Source: Cupriavidus yeoncheonensis | GTDB lineage: Bacteria; Pseudomonadota; Gammaproteobacteria; Burkholderiales; Burkholderiaceae | DNA: 64,000 nucleotides | Direction of reading: 5' to 3' | Assembly: GCF_905397275.1 (NCBI RefSeq) | Contig: NZ_CAJPUY010000003.1 | Span: 248,001-312,000, forward strand | Part shown: piece after piece, positions 13,659 to 22,817 of the stretch | Layout of the letters: each line of letters begins with the position of its first letter | Position numbering within the stretch: the stretch's first letter is position 1 | Made by a program: the position numbers and the translations under genes | Notes under the pieces: model-generated | What the model was told of the DNA's origin: nothing | Databases searched by the model: none | Seen by the model: the letters and a program-made list of their open reading frames with translations, nothing else

Positions 13659-15755
13659 ATGACCCACGGCCTGAACGCTGCCCAATCCGAAGCCGTCCGC
13701 TATCTGGACGGGCCCTGCCTCGTCCTTGCCGGCGCGGGTTCGGGCAAGACGCGCGTGATCACGCAGAAGATCGCGCACCTGATCGAAGACAAGGGCTTCG
13801 AGCCGCGCCACATCGCCGCCGTCACGTTTACGAACAAGGCGGCCAAGGAGATGCAGGAGCGCATCGGCAAGCTGATGGAAGGCAAGACCACGCGCGAGGG
13901 CAAGCGCCTGCCGCTCAAGCAGCTCACGGTCTGCACGTTCCACTCGCTGGGTGTGCAGATCCTGCGGCTTGAGGCCGAGCACGTGGGCCTCAAGCCGCAG
14001 TTCTCGATCATGGATTCGGACGACTGCTTCGGCCTGATTCAGGAGCAGCTCGGCACCACCGACAAGAAGCTGATCCGCGGCGTGCAGAGCACCATCTCGC
14101 TGTGGAAGAACGGCATGGTCGATCCGGAAGCGGCCATCGCGCAGGCGGCCAACGCCGACGAACACCAGGCCGCGCTGGTCTACCGCAACTACGTGGCCAC
14201 GCTGAGTGCCTACCAGGCAGTGGATTTCGACGACCTGATCCGCCTGCCCGCCGAACTCTTCGCGCGCAACGAAACGGTGCAGCTCAAGTGGCAGAACCGC
14301 TTGCGCTACTTCCTGGTCGACGAATACCAGGACACCAACGCCTGCCAGTACCAGCTGCTCAAGCTGCTGGCGGGCGGATCGCACCTGCGCGCGCCGGCGT
14401 TCACGGCGGTGGGCGACGACGACCAGGCCATCTACGGCTGGCGCGGCGCCACGCTGGACAACCTGCGCCTGCTGCAGACCGATTTTCCTGACCTCAAGGT
14501 CGTCAAGCTGGAGCAGAACTACCGCTCCACGGTGCGCATCCTGGAGGCGGCCAATTCGGTCATCGCCAACAACCCGAAGCTGTTCGACAAGAAGCTGTGG
14601 AGCGAGCACGGCATGGGCGACCCGATCGCCATCCATCCGATGAACGACGAGGAGCACGAGGCCGAATCCGTGGTGTTCCGCCTGTCCGCGCACAAGTTCG
14701 AGCGCCGCGCGCAGTTCCGCGACTACGCCATCCTGTACCGCGGCAACCACCAGGCGCGGCTGTTCGAGCAGATCCTGCGGCGCGAACGCATTCCGTACGT
14801 GCTCTCAGGCGGCCAGAGCTTCTTCGACAAGGCCGAGATCAAGGACATCTGTGCGTACCTGCGGCTGATCGCCAACCCGGACGACGATCCCGCCTTCATC
14901 CGCGCCATCACCACGCCGCGCCGCGGCATCGGCAACACTACGCTCGAAGTGCTGGGCACGTTCGCGGGCCAGGCCAAGGTCTCGCTGTTCGAGGCGGCCA
15001 TGATGGGCGGCATCGAAGCCAGGCTGCAGCCGCGCCAGCTGGAGCCTTTGCGCGTGTTCTGCGAATCGATGGTGCGCCTGGCCGACCGCGCGACCAAGGA
15101 CCCGGCCAGCGTGGTGCTCGACGACATGATGGCAGGCATCCACTACGAGGCCTACCTGTATGACGCGTTCGACGAACGCCAGGCCCAGTCGCGCTGGACC
15201 AATACGCTGGAGTTCCTCGACTGGCTCAAGCGCAAGGGTACGCGGCCCGAGCCGGAGGGCGAGGGCGAAGCCACCGGCTTCGACAATGCGGACGGCTTCG
15301 GCAATGAAGGCAAGAACCTGCTCGAACTGACCCAGACCGTGGCGCTGATGAGCATGCTGGAGGGGCGCGAGGAAGACCCCGACGCGGTGCGCCTGTCGAC
15401 CCTGCACGCGTCCAAGGGCCTGGAGTATCCGCACGTGTTCCTGGTCGGCGTGGAAGAGGGCATCCTGCCTCACTGCCGCGAGGACGAGGACATGGGCGAC
15501 GAGAAGATCGAGGAGGAGCGGCGCCTGATGTACGTGGGTATCACGCGTGCCCAGCGCAGCCTGCATATCAGCTGGTGCAAGAAACGCAAGCGCGCGCGGG
15601 AAACCTATTCCTGCGAGCCTTCGCGTTTCATTGGCGAGATGAAGCTGGAAGAAGCGCCTGCGCCGAAGGACGAAACGCCGGCGATGAGTCCCAAGGATCG
15701 GCTCGGTGCGCTGAAGGCCTTGCTCGGCAATGGCGGCAAGGCGGCGCAGGGTTGA
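13659..15755 (+). CDS. rep: ATP-dependent DNA helicase Rep (UvrD/PcrA superfamily 1)
   Basis: 698 residues from the ATG before THGLNAAQSEAV. A 3'-5' DNA helicase that clears proteins ahead of replication forks. Motif I (Walker A, AGAGSGKT) is at residues 24-31, motif Ia is FTNKAAKEM, motif II is VDEYQDTN (near 222), motif III is VGDDDQAIYGWRG, motif IV is QNYRS, motif V is LSTLHASKGLEYP and motif VI is EERRLMYVGITRA. The QxxR-type N-terminal Q motif (LNAAQ) is present. A longer upstream in-frame reading lacks conserved sequence. It appears monocistronic. Confidence 0.95.
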   Translation: MTHGLNAAQSEAVRYLDGPCLVLAGAGSGKTRVITQKIAHLIEDKGFEPRHIAAVTFTNKAAKEMQERIGKLMEGKTTREGKRLPLKQLTVCTFHSLGVQILRLEAEHVGLKPQFSIMDSDDCFGLIQEQLGTTDKKLIRGVQSTISLWKNGMVDPEAAIAQAANADEHQAALVYRNYVATLSAYQAVDFDDLIRLPAELFARNETVQLKWQNRLRYFLVDEYQDTNACQYQLLKLLAGGSHLRAPAFTAVGDDDQAIYGWRGATLDNLRLLQTDFPDLKVVKLEQNYRSTVRILEAANSVIANNPKLFDKKLWSEHGMGDPIAIHPMNDEEHEAESVVFRLSAHKFERRAQFRDYAILYRGNHQARLFEQILRRERIPYVLSGGQSFFDKAEIKDICAYLRLIANPDDDPAFIRAITTPRRGIGNTTLEVLGTFAGQAKVSLFEAAMMGGIEARLQPRQLEPLRVFCESMVRLADRATKDPASVVLDDMMAGIHYEAYLYDAFDERQAQSRWTNTLEFLDWLKRKGTRPEPEGEGEATGFDNADGFGNEGKNLLELTQTVALMSMLEGREEDPDAVRLSTLHASKGLEYPHVFLVGVEEGILPHCREDEDMGDEKIEEERRLMYVGITRAQRSLHISWCKKRKRARETYSCEPSRFIGEMKLEEAPAPKDETPAMSPKDRLGALKALLGNGGKAAQG

Positions 15756-15914
15756 GCGCTGCGCCAGGCAACATTGCCGATACAAAGCGATACCAGCGGG
15801 ACATGACCCACGTGCCGGCCCGGACCTAATATTTCCCGGCGTTGGCGCGGCGTTGTCCTGTGCCGGCGCCAGGCGGCGACGCCAGGTTCTTCCCTACCAT
15901 TTTTTTCCACGCTG

Positions 15915-15948
15915 GCCCCCGGTACGGGTTGTACCGGGGGCGTTTTTT
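15915..15948 (+). terminator. Rho-independent terminator after rep
   Basis: Perfect 11-bp GC-rich stem (15915-15925 with 15931-15941), 5-nt loop and seven or eight T residues. It lies 160 nt after the rep stop. The stretch between holds no gene I can support. Confidence 0.9.
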
Positions 15949-15990
15949 TTGGTGACCCAGGCAGAGCACCGCTGCGGCTGGCGCTGCCCG

Positions 15991-16008
15991 TGTATCGGAC
16001 CTGATACA
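15991..16008. promoter_or_regulatory. Inverted repeat upstream of the two-component operon
   Basis: TGTATC and GATACA arms separated by 6 nt, about 118 nt before the response-regulator start. It could be an autoregulatory site. The evidence is only the symmetry and position. Confidence 0.25.
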
Positions 16009-16125
16009 AAGGCGCCACAGGGCCGGCATGCCGAACTGGTAAAGTGGGCGGCCGCATTCCCCTGTGGCCGGCACCGCGTGAATACCGCGTACTGCCGGTC
16101 CGTGCCCGCATCGCCACACCGCCTC

Positions 16126-16857
16126 ATGGATTTCGCTCCCAGCCTTCCAACCCGCCTGCTGGTCGTCGACGACGACCCCCAGATCCGCACCATGCTCGCC
16201 GGGTATCTGTCCACGTTCGGCATGCAGGCCGACGGCGTCGAAGGCGGGGCGCAGATGCGGCGGGCCATGGCCGCGGGCGACTACGACCTGGTCATCCTCG
16301 ATCTGTCGCTGCCGGGCGAAAGCGGCCTGGACCTGTGCCGTGAACTGCGCGCGCAGACCGATGTGGCGGTGATCATGCTGACGGCGCGCGCCGAACTGGC
16401 CGACCGGGTCGTCGGCCTGGAGGTAGGCGCGGACGACTACGTCACCAAGCCGTTCGAGATGCGCGAACTCGTGGCCCGCATCCACACGGTGCTGCGCCGC
16501 AGCCGTGGCGACGCGCGCCGCGCGGCCGCGGCACCCGGCGGCCACGAACTGCGTTTCGGCGACTGGCGGCTCAACACGATGCTGCGCCAGCTGGTCGATG
16601 GCGATGACGTGGTGGTGCCGCTTTCCAATGCCGAATTCCGCCTGCTGCTGACGTTCATCGAGCATCCGAACCGGGTGCTCGACCGCGAACTCCTGATCAA
16701 CCAGGCGCGCGGCCGCGGCCTGGATGTCTTCGACCGCAGCATCGACCTGCTGGTCTCCCGGCTGCGCCAGAAACTGCGCGACGACCCGCGCGATCCCGCG
16801 CTGATCCGCACCGTGCGCGGCGAAGGCTACGTGTTCACCACGACGCCCGAGCGCTGA
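16126..16857 (+). CDS. OmpR-family response regulator
   Basis: 243 residues. The receiver domain (about 10-120) has the acidic pocket Asp15-Asp17, phospho-acceptor Asp59 in LVILDLSLPG, Thr86 and Lys108. A winged-helix DNA-binding domain follows (about 140-240), ending in the usual LIRTVRGEGYVF block. It pairs with the histidine kinase 4 nt downstream. The regulated genes are not shown by context. Confidence 0.93.
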   Translation: MDFAPSLPTRLLVVDDDPQIRTMLAGYLSTFGMQADGVEGGAQMRRAMAAGDYDLVILDLSLPGESGLDLCRELRAQTDVAVIMLTARAELADRVVGLEVGADDYVTKPFEMRELVARIHTVLRRSRGDARRAAAAPGGHELRFGDWRLNTMLRQLVDGDDVVVPLSNAEFRLLLTFIEHPNRVLDRELLINQARGRGLDVFDRSIDLLVSRLRQKLRDDPRDPALIRTVRGEGYVFTTTPER

Positions 16858-16861
16858 AGCG

Positions 16862-17932
16862 ATGGGTCGCTTCGCGCGCTACGATTCGATGTTCCTGCGG
16901 CTGTTCCTGGTGATGGCCGCGATCATGCTGGGCGTGCACGTGCTCGGCGTGACCGTGATCGAAAGCCTGTTCCCGCGACCGGGCGCGCACCATGGCGCGC
17001 ACGATGCGCGAGGCAATCCGCCGCCTGCGCCGCCGTTCCCGCGGGGAGGCCCACCGCCGCCACCACCGCCGCCGCGCGGCATCTGGCCACCGCACCTGGG
17101 CATGCTGTTCCAGCTCGGTGCCATCGTGGCGGCGTCGTGGGCCGGCGCCCGCCTGCTGGCGCGGCCGGTGCAGCAGCTCGCCAGCGGGGCGGGGCGCCTT
17201 GCGCAGGACGTGCACGCGCCGCCGCTGGACGAGTACACCGGCCCGGCCGAGGCGCGTGCGGCCGCGCAGGCCTTCAACCATATGCAGCAGCGCATCCGCA
17301 TGCAGCTTGCGCAGCAGTCGCGCTTCCTGGCCGCGGTCTCGCACGACCTGCGCACGCCGCTTACGCGCATGAGCCTGCGCCTCGAGGGGATTGGCGACAA
17401 CCCGGTGCGCTACCGGCTGCGCCAGGACCTGGCCGAGATGAATGGGCTGATCGATGCCACGCTCTACTACCTGCGCGACCGCGACGAAGCGGCGGGCCCG
17501 CGCCAGCGCGTCGACGTGCTGGCGCTGTTGCAGGCGATCGTCGATGACGCGGCCGAGCTTGGCCACGACGTGACGCTGAGCGGCCAGGCGGCGCCGCTGC
17601 TCGCGTATCCGGCGGAGTTGCGGCGCGCGGTGGTCAACCTGGTCGAGAACGCTCAGCGCTATGGCGAACGCGCGCATATCGTCCTGACGGACAGCGCGCA
17701 GCGCGTGCTGATCGATATCAGCGACGAAGGTCCCGGCATTCCGCCCGCGGAGCTGTCGCGCGTGCTGGAGCCGTTCTACCGGCTCGAGTCGTCGCGCAGT
17801 CGTGCTACCGGCGGCGTGGGCATGGGCCTGTCGATCGCCGCCGATATCGTGGCCCGCCACGGCGGGGAACTGATCCTTGCCAACCGTGAGACCGGCGGCC
17901 TGCGCGTGCGTATGGACTTACCGCGCGCCTGA
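16862..17932 (+). CDS. Sensor histidine kinase with a short Pro/Gly/His-rich periplasmic loop
   Basis: 356 residues. Transmembrane helix 1 spans about 10-35 and helix 2 about 78-98. Between them lies a 40-residue loop rich in Pro, Gly and His with a run of eight prolines near residues 64-71. A HAMP segment follows, then the dimerisation helix with phospho-acceptor His161 (AVSHDLRTPLTR), the N box NLVENAQRYG and the G boxes SDEGPGIP and GGVGMGLSIA. It has a complete kinase core and is clearly the partner of the upstream regulator. The loop is too short for a standard sensor domain. Its 3' end overlaps the convergent gene by 15 nt. Confidence 0.93.
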   Translation: MGRFARYDSMFLRLFLVMAAIMLGVHVLGVTVIESLFPRPGAHHGAHDARGNPPPAPPFPRGGPPPPPPPPRGIWPPHLGMLFQLGAIVAASWAGARLLARPVQQLASGAGRLAQDVHAPPLDEYTGPAEARAAAQAFNHMQQRIRMQLAQQSRFLAAVSHDLRTPLTRMSLRLEGIGDNPVRYRLRQDLAEMNGLIDATLYYLRDRDEAAGPRQRVDVLALLQAIVDDAAELGHDVTLSGQAAPLLAYPAELRRAVVNLVENAQRYGERAHIVLTDSAQRVLIDISDEGPGIPPAELSRVLEPFYRLESSRSRATGGVGMGLSIAADIVARHGGELILANRETGGLRVRMDLPRA

Positions 17933-19060
17933 AGCGGCGAGCTGCACGTAGCGCGAGCCGCGCTGCCCCTGCGTGAAATCGAGCGCGAAGTCGCCCACGT
18001 CGACGCGGGTCTGCAACGCGCGCCGCAATTCCACCGCGCCGTTGCCGCGCCACGCACCCAAGGCGCGTACCAGCCACGCCGCGCCGATATAGCCGGCGAT
18101 GGTCGCGGGCGAGGGCGGCTCATCCAGGTATTGCTTCATGCGGGCCACGTGCTCCTTGACCACGCGCAGCGTGGCGGCCTGCGGGCCGGGCGCGACCTGC
18201 GTCAGCACCATGCCGCCCGGGTAACCCGCGCCGAGCACTTCGCGCGCCACCGCCGGGCTGACCGCGGACAGCCCGACCAGGAATCCGTACCAGCCCTGCG
18301 CGGCCAAGGCCCGGCCCAGGCCCGCGTAGGCAAGCGTGTCACCCGCCACGATCACCGCGCCCGGCCGTTGCGTCGCGATGCTGCGCGCGGCGGCGTCCGG
18401 GTTGCCGCCCAGCGGCACCGCGCGGGTGCCCATCGTGGATTCCAGCCCGGCTAGCCACGATGCGCCGTTGCCGGACGCGGTGGCTGCGAATTCCGCCGAA
18501 ACCGCCAGCGCCACGCGGGTCAGCCCATAGTCGCGCAGTTGCTTGACCGCAGTGTCGAGTTCGGCCTGGTAGTCGGCGCGCGTGAACCAGACGTTGTCCG
18601 CGTTCAGGGCAAGGCCCGAGAGCGGCGCCACGATCTGCACGCCGCGCCGGTGCAGTTCGGGCGAGGCCGCCAGCGCCGGCAGCAGCCGGTCTCCGGGGCC
18701 GAACAGCAACTCGGCATGCTCGCCATCGGCGAGTGACAGCGCCTGCGCGAGCGCTGTGCGCGGATCGGCATCGGCGTCGCGCACGACATGCGCGATCCGC
18801 ACCGGGCCACCCGCGGCGTTGGCCGCGTCGAACATGACCTTGGCGCCAGCCAGGTAGTCGCGCGCCAGGTCGGCCTGGGCGCCGCTACGGTCGAGCAGGT
18901 GGCCGACCACGACGGTGCGCCGCGCTGGCGACTGGGCCAGGGCCAGCGGCGCGGCGGCCAGTCCGCCGAGCGCGGCCATCAACTGGCGGCGACGCGGGGA
19001 GGCTGGCAGCGTTTCGCCGCGCAGCGACGGGTACGACAAACAGTGCAGGATCGAGGGCAT
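17918..19060 (-). CDS. Periplasmic ligand-binding protein, branched-chain amino acid ABC type
   Basis: 380 residues from ATG 19060. The N-terminus has an arginine-rich region (RRRQLMAALGG) and a hydrophobic stretch ending LALAQS, a Tat- or Sec-type export signal. The mature part has the periplasmic-binding-protein type 1 fold seen in LivJ-like proteins: GHLLDRSGAQADLARDYLAGAK at its start and an FLVGLSAVSP-type hinge region later. No ABC permease or ATPase is nearby, so it is an orphan binding protein. The ligand is unknown. Confidence 0.82.
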   Translation of the reverse strand: MPSILHCLSYPSLRGETLPASPRRRQLMAALGGLAAAPLALAQSPARRTVVVGHLLDRSGAQADLARDYLAGAKVMFDAANAAGGPVRIAHVVRDADADPRTALAQALSLADGEHAELLFGPGDRLLPALAASPELHRRGVQIVAPLSGLALNADNVWFTRADYQAELDTAVKQLRDYGLTRVALAVSAEFAATASGNGASWLAGLESTMGTRAVPLGGNPDAAARSIATQRPGAVIVAGDTLAYAGLGRALAAQGWYGFLVGLSAVSPAVAREVLGAGYPGGMVLTQVAPGPQAATLRVVKEHVARMKQYLDEPPSPATIAGYIGAAWLVRALGAWRGNGAVELRRALQTRVDVGDFALDFTQGQRGSRYVQLAASGAR

Positions 19061-19204
19061 GGGACGGGGGTGGCTGGGGGTCCGGGCGATGGCTGCCGGA
19101 GGTGCGGGGCGCAGCGTATCCCGCACTCATGACAGAAATGTGACGAAATGCCCCCGCTGACGAGGGGTCCGGCCGGGCATGGCCGGGCGTTGTGACCGTC
19201 GTGC

Positions 19205-19218
19205 TTGACGCGCGTCAA
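19205..19218. promoter_or_regulatory. FNR/ANR-type box upstream of hemN
   Basis: TTGACGCGCGTCAA is a perfect 14-bp palindrome matching the FNR-family pattern TTGA-N6-TCAA, 60 nt before the hemN start. Oxygen-responsive activation of an oxygen-independent haem enzyme is the known logic for hemN. Confidence 0.75.
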
Positions 19219-19278
19219 TTCCCTACCGGCATCGCGGAACTAGCATGGATCGTCAAACTCCCCGACAAGTCCGCCCCC

Positions 19279-20748
19279 ATGCACACGCACACCACGCCAT
19301 CCGCGGCGCTCGACCGCCGCGCCCTGTCTGATTTCCGCGCGCTGGCCGGCCGTATCGACGGCAACGGCCCGCGCTACACGTCCTACCCGACGGCCGACCG
19401 CTTCCACGGCGGCCTCGACGAATCCGCCTATCACGCCGCGCTGGCCGACTGCCGCGCCGCGGCGCCGGCTCCGTTGTCGCTGTATCTGCACATCCCGTTC
19501 TGCGAGAACATCTGCTACTACTGCGGCTGCAACAAGGTCATCACGCGCGACCATGGGCGCAGCGCCAAGTACGTGAGCTACCTCGGCCGGGAAATGGCGT
19601 TGACCGCGGCACACCTTGGCGGGCGCAGACAGGTGCTGCAATCGCACTGGGGTGGTGGCACGCCGACCTTCCTGAACCCCGCTGAAATGCGACGCGTGAT
19701 GGCATCGCTGCACGAGCATTTCGACCTGCCGGCCGACGGCGAGCACTCGATCGAGATCGATCCGCGCCGGGTCGACTTCGAACGCATGGCGTTGCTCGCC
19801 GAACTCGGCTTCAACCGCGTCAGCCTGGGTGTGCAGGATTTCGATCCTGAAGTGCAGCAGGCCATTCACCGCATCCAGCCGTTCGAGGAAACCCGCGCCG
19901 TGGTCGACGCCTCGCGCGAACTTGGGTTCCGCTCGGTCAGCCTGGACCTGATCTACGGGCTGCCGCACCAGACTACGGCGCGCTTCAATGCGACCGTGGA
20001 GCGGGTACTGACGCTGCGGCCCGACCGGCTCTCCGTCTACAGCTACGCACACCTGCCGCATGTCTTCAAGCCGCAGCGCCGCATCGACGAAAACGCCTTG
20101 CCGAGCGCGGGCGAGAAGCTCGATATCCTGGTCTCCACGATCGAACGCCTGACCGCCGCTGGCTACGTCTACATCGGCATGGACCATTTCGCGCTGCCCG
20201 ACGACGACCTCGCCGTGGCCCAGCGAGAGGGCAGGCTGCAGCGCAATTTCCAGGGCTATTCGACGCATGCCGGCTATGACCAGCTCGGCTTCGGCATTTC
20301 CGCGATCGGAGCCGTGGCGGGGCGCTACGTGCAGAGCGCGCGCACGCTCGACGACTACTACGCCGCGCTCGACGCCGGCCGTCTGCCGGTCATGCGGGGC
20401 TTCACGATGGCATCCGACGACCGCCTGCGCCGCGAGATCATCGGGGCGCTGATGTGCAATGGCGTGCTCGACATCGCGCAGATCGAGGCACGCCATGGCA
20501 TCGATTTCGCGAGCACGTTCGCCGCCGAACTCGCGGACCTCGACCGGCTCGGCGCCGATGGCCTGGTCCGTCGCGAGCCGGGCCGCATCGAGGTGACCAT
20601 GCTGGGCCGCCTGCTCGTGCGCCGCGTCGCCATGGTGTTCGACCGCTACCTGCGCGAAGACGCCGCCCGGCCGCCTGCCGCGCAGCCGGCCGCCAACGAC
20701 GGCGCCCAGCCGGTGCGGTTCGTGCCGCGATATTCCCGCGTGGTCTGA
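19279..20748 (+). CDS. hemN: Oxygen-independent coproporphyrinogen III oxidase
   Basis: 489 residues from ATG 19279. A radical-SAM enzyme that converts coproporphyrinogen III to protoporphyrinogen IX without oxygen. The cluster cysteines are Cys75, Cys79 and Cys82 in [12 protein letters not shown], with Cys84 also conserved in true HemN. The N-terminal [13 protein letters not shown] block separates HemN from HemW-like proteins. The GGGTPTFL motif and HemN C-terminal domain are present. A bidirectional terminator follows. Confidence 0.96.
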   Translation: MHTHTTPSAALDRRALSDFRALAGRIDGNGPRYTSYPTADRFHGGLDESAYHAALADCRAAAPAPLSLYLHIPFCENICYYCGCNKVITRDHGRSAKYVSYLGREMALTAAHLGGRRQVLQSHWGGGTPTFLNPAEMRRVMASLHEHFDLPADGEHSIEIDPRRVDFERMALLAELGFNRVSLGVQDFDPEVQQAIHRIQPFEETRAVVDASRELGFRSVSLDLIYGLPHQTTARFNATVERVLTLRPDRLSVYSYAHLPHVFKPQRRIDENALPSAGEKLDILVSTIERLTAAGYVYIGMDHFALPDDDLAVAQREGRLQRNFQGYSTHAGYDQLGFGISAIGAVAGRYVQSARTLDDYYAALDAGRLPVMRGFTMASDDRLRREIIGALMCNGVLDIAQIEARHGIDFASTFAAELADLDRLGADGLVRREPGRIEVTMLGRLLVRRVAMVFDRYLREDAARPPAAQPAANDGAQPVRFVPRYSRVV

Positions 20749-20784
20749 ACTGACGGCGCCGCTTCAGGAGCGCGACCGACAGGC

Positions 20785-20819
20785 GAAAAAAAGCCCGCGA
20801 ACCAGTCGCGGGCTTTTTT
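20785..20819. terminator. Bidirectional terminator between hemN and the cytochrome gene
   Basis: A 9-bp stem (20792-20800 with 20806-20814) flanked by an A run on the left and a T run on the right, so it can serve both convergent genes. Confidence 0.88.
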
Positions 20820-20833
20820 GCATGCGCGCGGTC

Positions 20834-21718
20834 TTACTTGGCAGCGCTGGCCATGTAATCGGCGGCGGCGAGCACGTCGGCATCGGGACCGGCGTAGCCA
20901 CCCTTCGGCGGCATCACGCCCTTGCCCTTCAGCGCGAAGTTGTGGACAGCATCCATGCCTTCCTTCAGGCGCGGCGCCCAGGCGGCCTTGTCGCCGAACT
21001 TGGGAGCACCGGCAACGCCGGCAGCGTGGCACGCGGCGCAGACCTGGTCATAGACCTTCTTGCCCACATCGGCGGAAGCCGCGGCAGGCGCTGCGGCCGG
21101 AGCCGGTGCCGCGGCGGCGGGAGCGGCTGCAGGAGCCGGGGCTGCGGCAGCAGCAGGTGCGGCACCAGCGTCCGCGGCTGCGGCAGTCGCCGGAGCGGCG
21201 GCGGCAGGGGCTGCGGGCTCGGGGAACTTGGCACCGCCGGCGTCGGCCATGTAGACCACGGCGCGGCCCAGTTCGTAGTCGGAGTAGTCGTCCGGCGTGG
21301 TGCCCGCACGGGCCTGCATGGCGCCCTTGCCGTTCAGCAAGGACTTCATCAGGCCGTCGAAGCCCTGGCCGATGCGGCCGGCCCAGTCGCCGGCGTTGCT
21401 GTACTTCGGCGCACCCGCCGCGCCCGTGGCGTGGCAGGCCGCGCAGACTTCCTTGTAGACCTGCTCGCCGGTCTTGAAGACGCGCGGTGCGTTGGCGTCC
21501 TTGATCTCGAGCGATGCGACCGGCTTGATGCGGTCGTTGATGGCTTCCGCCGTGGTGACGGAACCGGCGCCTTCCTTGGAGCCGTGGCCGACAAAGTTGA
21601 CCAGCAGGATGATCACGATGATCGGGACCAGGAACGCAGCGATCACCACTGCGATCAGCTGCTTCGGTGTCTTGATGGGAGACTCGTGTTCGTCGTGTTG
21701 GTGTTGGACGTCGCTCAT
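20834..21718 (-). CDS. Membrane-anchored diheme cytochrome c (c5-like)
   Basis: 294 residues. One membrane helix at about 20-43 holds the protein, leaving a periplasmic part with two cytochrome c domains. The haem sites are CAACH at 92-96 and again at 227-231. They are joined by an Ala/Pro-rich linker of about 50 residues (roughly 167-215). Each domain has the class-I pattern of a c5 cytochrome, with a methionine ligand candidate in GVMPPKGG of the second domain and GAMQARAG in the first. It likely carries electrons to a terminal oxidase or reductase. Confidence 0.9.
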   Translation of the reverse strand: MSDVQHQHDEHESPIKTPKQLIAVVIAAFLVPIIVIILLVNFVGHGSKEGAGSVTTAEAINDRIKPVASLEIKDANAPRVFKTGEQVYKEVCAACHATGAAGAPKYSNAGDWAGRIGQGFDGLMKSLLNGKGAMQARAGTTPDDYSDYELGRAVVYMADAGGAKFPEPAAPAAAAPATAAAADAGAAPAAAAAPAPAAAPAAAAPAPAAAPAAASADVGKKVYDQVCAACHAAGVAGAPKFGDKAAWAPRLKEGMDAVHNFALKGKGVMPPKGGYAGPDADVLAAADYMASAAK

Positions 21719-22067
21719 ACAGAACTCTCAGTTTTGCAGGAAACCTTCAGCCGCTCACGCTCGGCTTGATTTATCGGGCCCTTGAACGCCTGGGTCCTTC
21801 TGATTGCGTGGTTCAGTACTGTCCCCCGTTTGCCAACGCGGTGCCGCTGCGTCTTGACGGAAATAGCTCGCGATTATAGCCCCAAAGGCCTCATGGCAGG
21901 GCCAAAAGAGACGGTTCCGAGACGTTCGGCGAAGCGCGGGGATCCCCGCGCATGGACGCATCGCGGCAAACGCGGTATCCTATGCGACTTTCCAGCGGCG
22001 GCATTCGCCCGCCGCACCGGTTGCACCGCGTGGCAGTACCTGCCGCCAGTGCCAGACCACTTTCTGC
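21719..22067. other. Intergenic region upstream of the cytochrome and tRNA genes
   Basis: No convincing gene. It must contain the leftward cytochrome promoter and the rightward tRNA-Arg promoter. Short reading frames here have no ribosome site or recognisable motif. Confidence 0.5.
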
Positions 22068-22143
22068 GCGCCCGTAGCTCAATGGATAGAGTACTGCCCT
22101 CCGAAGGCAGGGGTTGCTGGTTCGATCCCAGCCGGGCGCGCCA
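22068..22143 (+). tRNA. tRNA-Arg (anticodon CCG)
   Basis: 76 nt with a full cloverleaf: a 7-bp acceptor stem GCGCCCG with CGGGCGC, a D arm starting TAGCTC, and an anticodon stem CTGCC/GGCAG around a 7-nt loop with CCG at 22101-22103. The T arm is GCTGG-TTCGATC-CCAGC, and the CCA end is encoded. It reads CGG arginine codons. Confidence 0.97.
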
Positions 22144-22557
22144 AATTTCCACGACGTTTCCTGCGTTTCCGCGTTTTGGCGCCAGGGCCGGCTGCACCTG
22201 GGCAAGGGCCGAATTTCGCGCTCGCCGGGCAGTTCCGTCGTCCAACTCCGCACACGCCCCTTTGTGACACTTTTCGCAAAGCGCTTAAATCCGACCTCAG
22301 AATGTTTCAATTGTCTTCATCGGGGAGGGGACATAAAGTGCCACTGAGGCCTCCCCCTGCAGAACGCTCCCCGTTTCTGACAGGACATTGCAAAGCGCGG
22401 CAGCATGTCCGCGCTTCTTTTTTGCCAGCCTCCTGCCCCGACGGCGAAGACCGCCACGGGTAGCAGGGTTCGCCCCGTCGTTGCCTCGCACGACAGGAAG
22501 TCAGCCGGGCTGGAAGCCAATGATGAGCCGGGCCTGGGCGAGAGGCAGGCAGAGACT
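22144..22557. other. Non-coding stretch after tRNA-Arg
   Basis: Nothing coding that I trust. A 7-bp GGGGAGG/CCTCCCC pairing (22322-22328 with 22350-22356) and then a terminator at 22393-22423 are the only structures noted. Confidence 0.4.
22393..22423 (+). terminator. Rho-independent terminator downstream of tRNA-Arg
   Basis: An 8-bp stem (22393-22400 with 22409-22416), 8-nt loop and a T run of six after one C. It probably ends the tRNA transcript. Confidence 0.75.
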
Positions 22558-22686
22558 GTGTGGATCGACGACGATCCGCTCGCGCGGATGCAGTGGGTCC
22601 GCGCCTTCAACCGCCGGGTCATCGGGCAAAGCCGGCGCCTGATGATGGAGAGCATCATCTTGCTGGCGAGGATTGGATTGTGCTGA
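22558..22686 (+). CDS. Possible small hypothetical protein or gene remnant
   Basis: An open frame with coding-like third positions that reads WIDDDPLARMQWVRAFNRR and continues to LARIGLC. The frame extends back to ATG 22405, but that ATG lies inside a terminator loop and the first half is unlike protein. The GTG at 22558 would give 42 residues without a good ribosome site. It may be a remnant. No family recognised. Confidence 0.22.
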   Translation: MWIDDDPLARMQWVRAFNRRVIGQSRRLMMESIILLARIGLC

Positions 22687-22817
22687 GCGGCAACGGCCAG
22701 GCATCGGTGCCTGGGCATTCCAGGCACGACTCACGGACGCATGGCAGCGTCCCGGCTCAGGGTATTGCGCCGCGGCGACTGACCGTGCCGCGGCTGCGCG
22801 CTTGGAAGCCCCGGCGG

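Noticed and set aside
22068..22143. An integration site at the tRNA gene
   Set aside because: No repeated tRNA end, integrase or phage gene is seen nearby.
22405..22557. Coding sequence from ATG 22405
   Set aside because: The ATG is in the loop of a terminator hairpin and the first half of the frame has no protein-like pattern.
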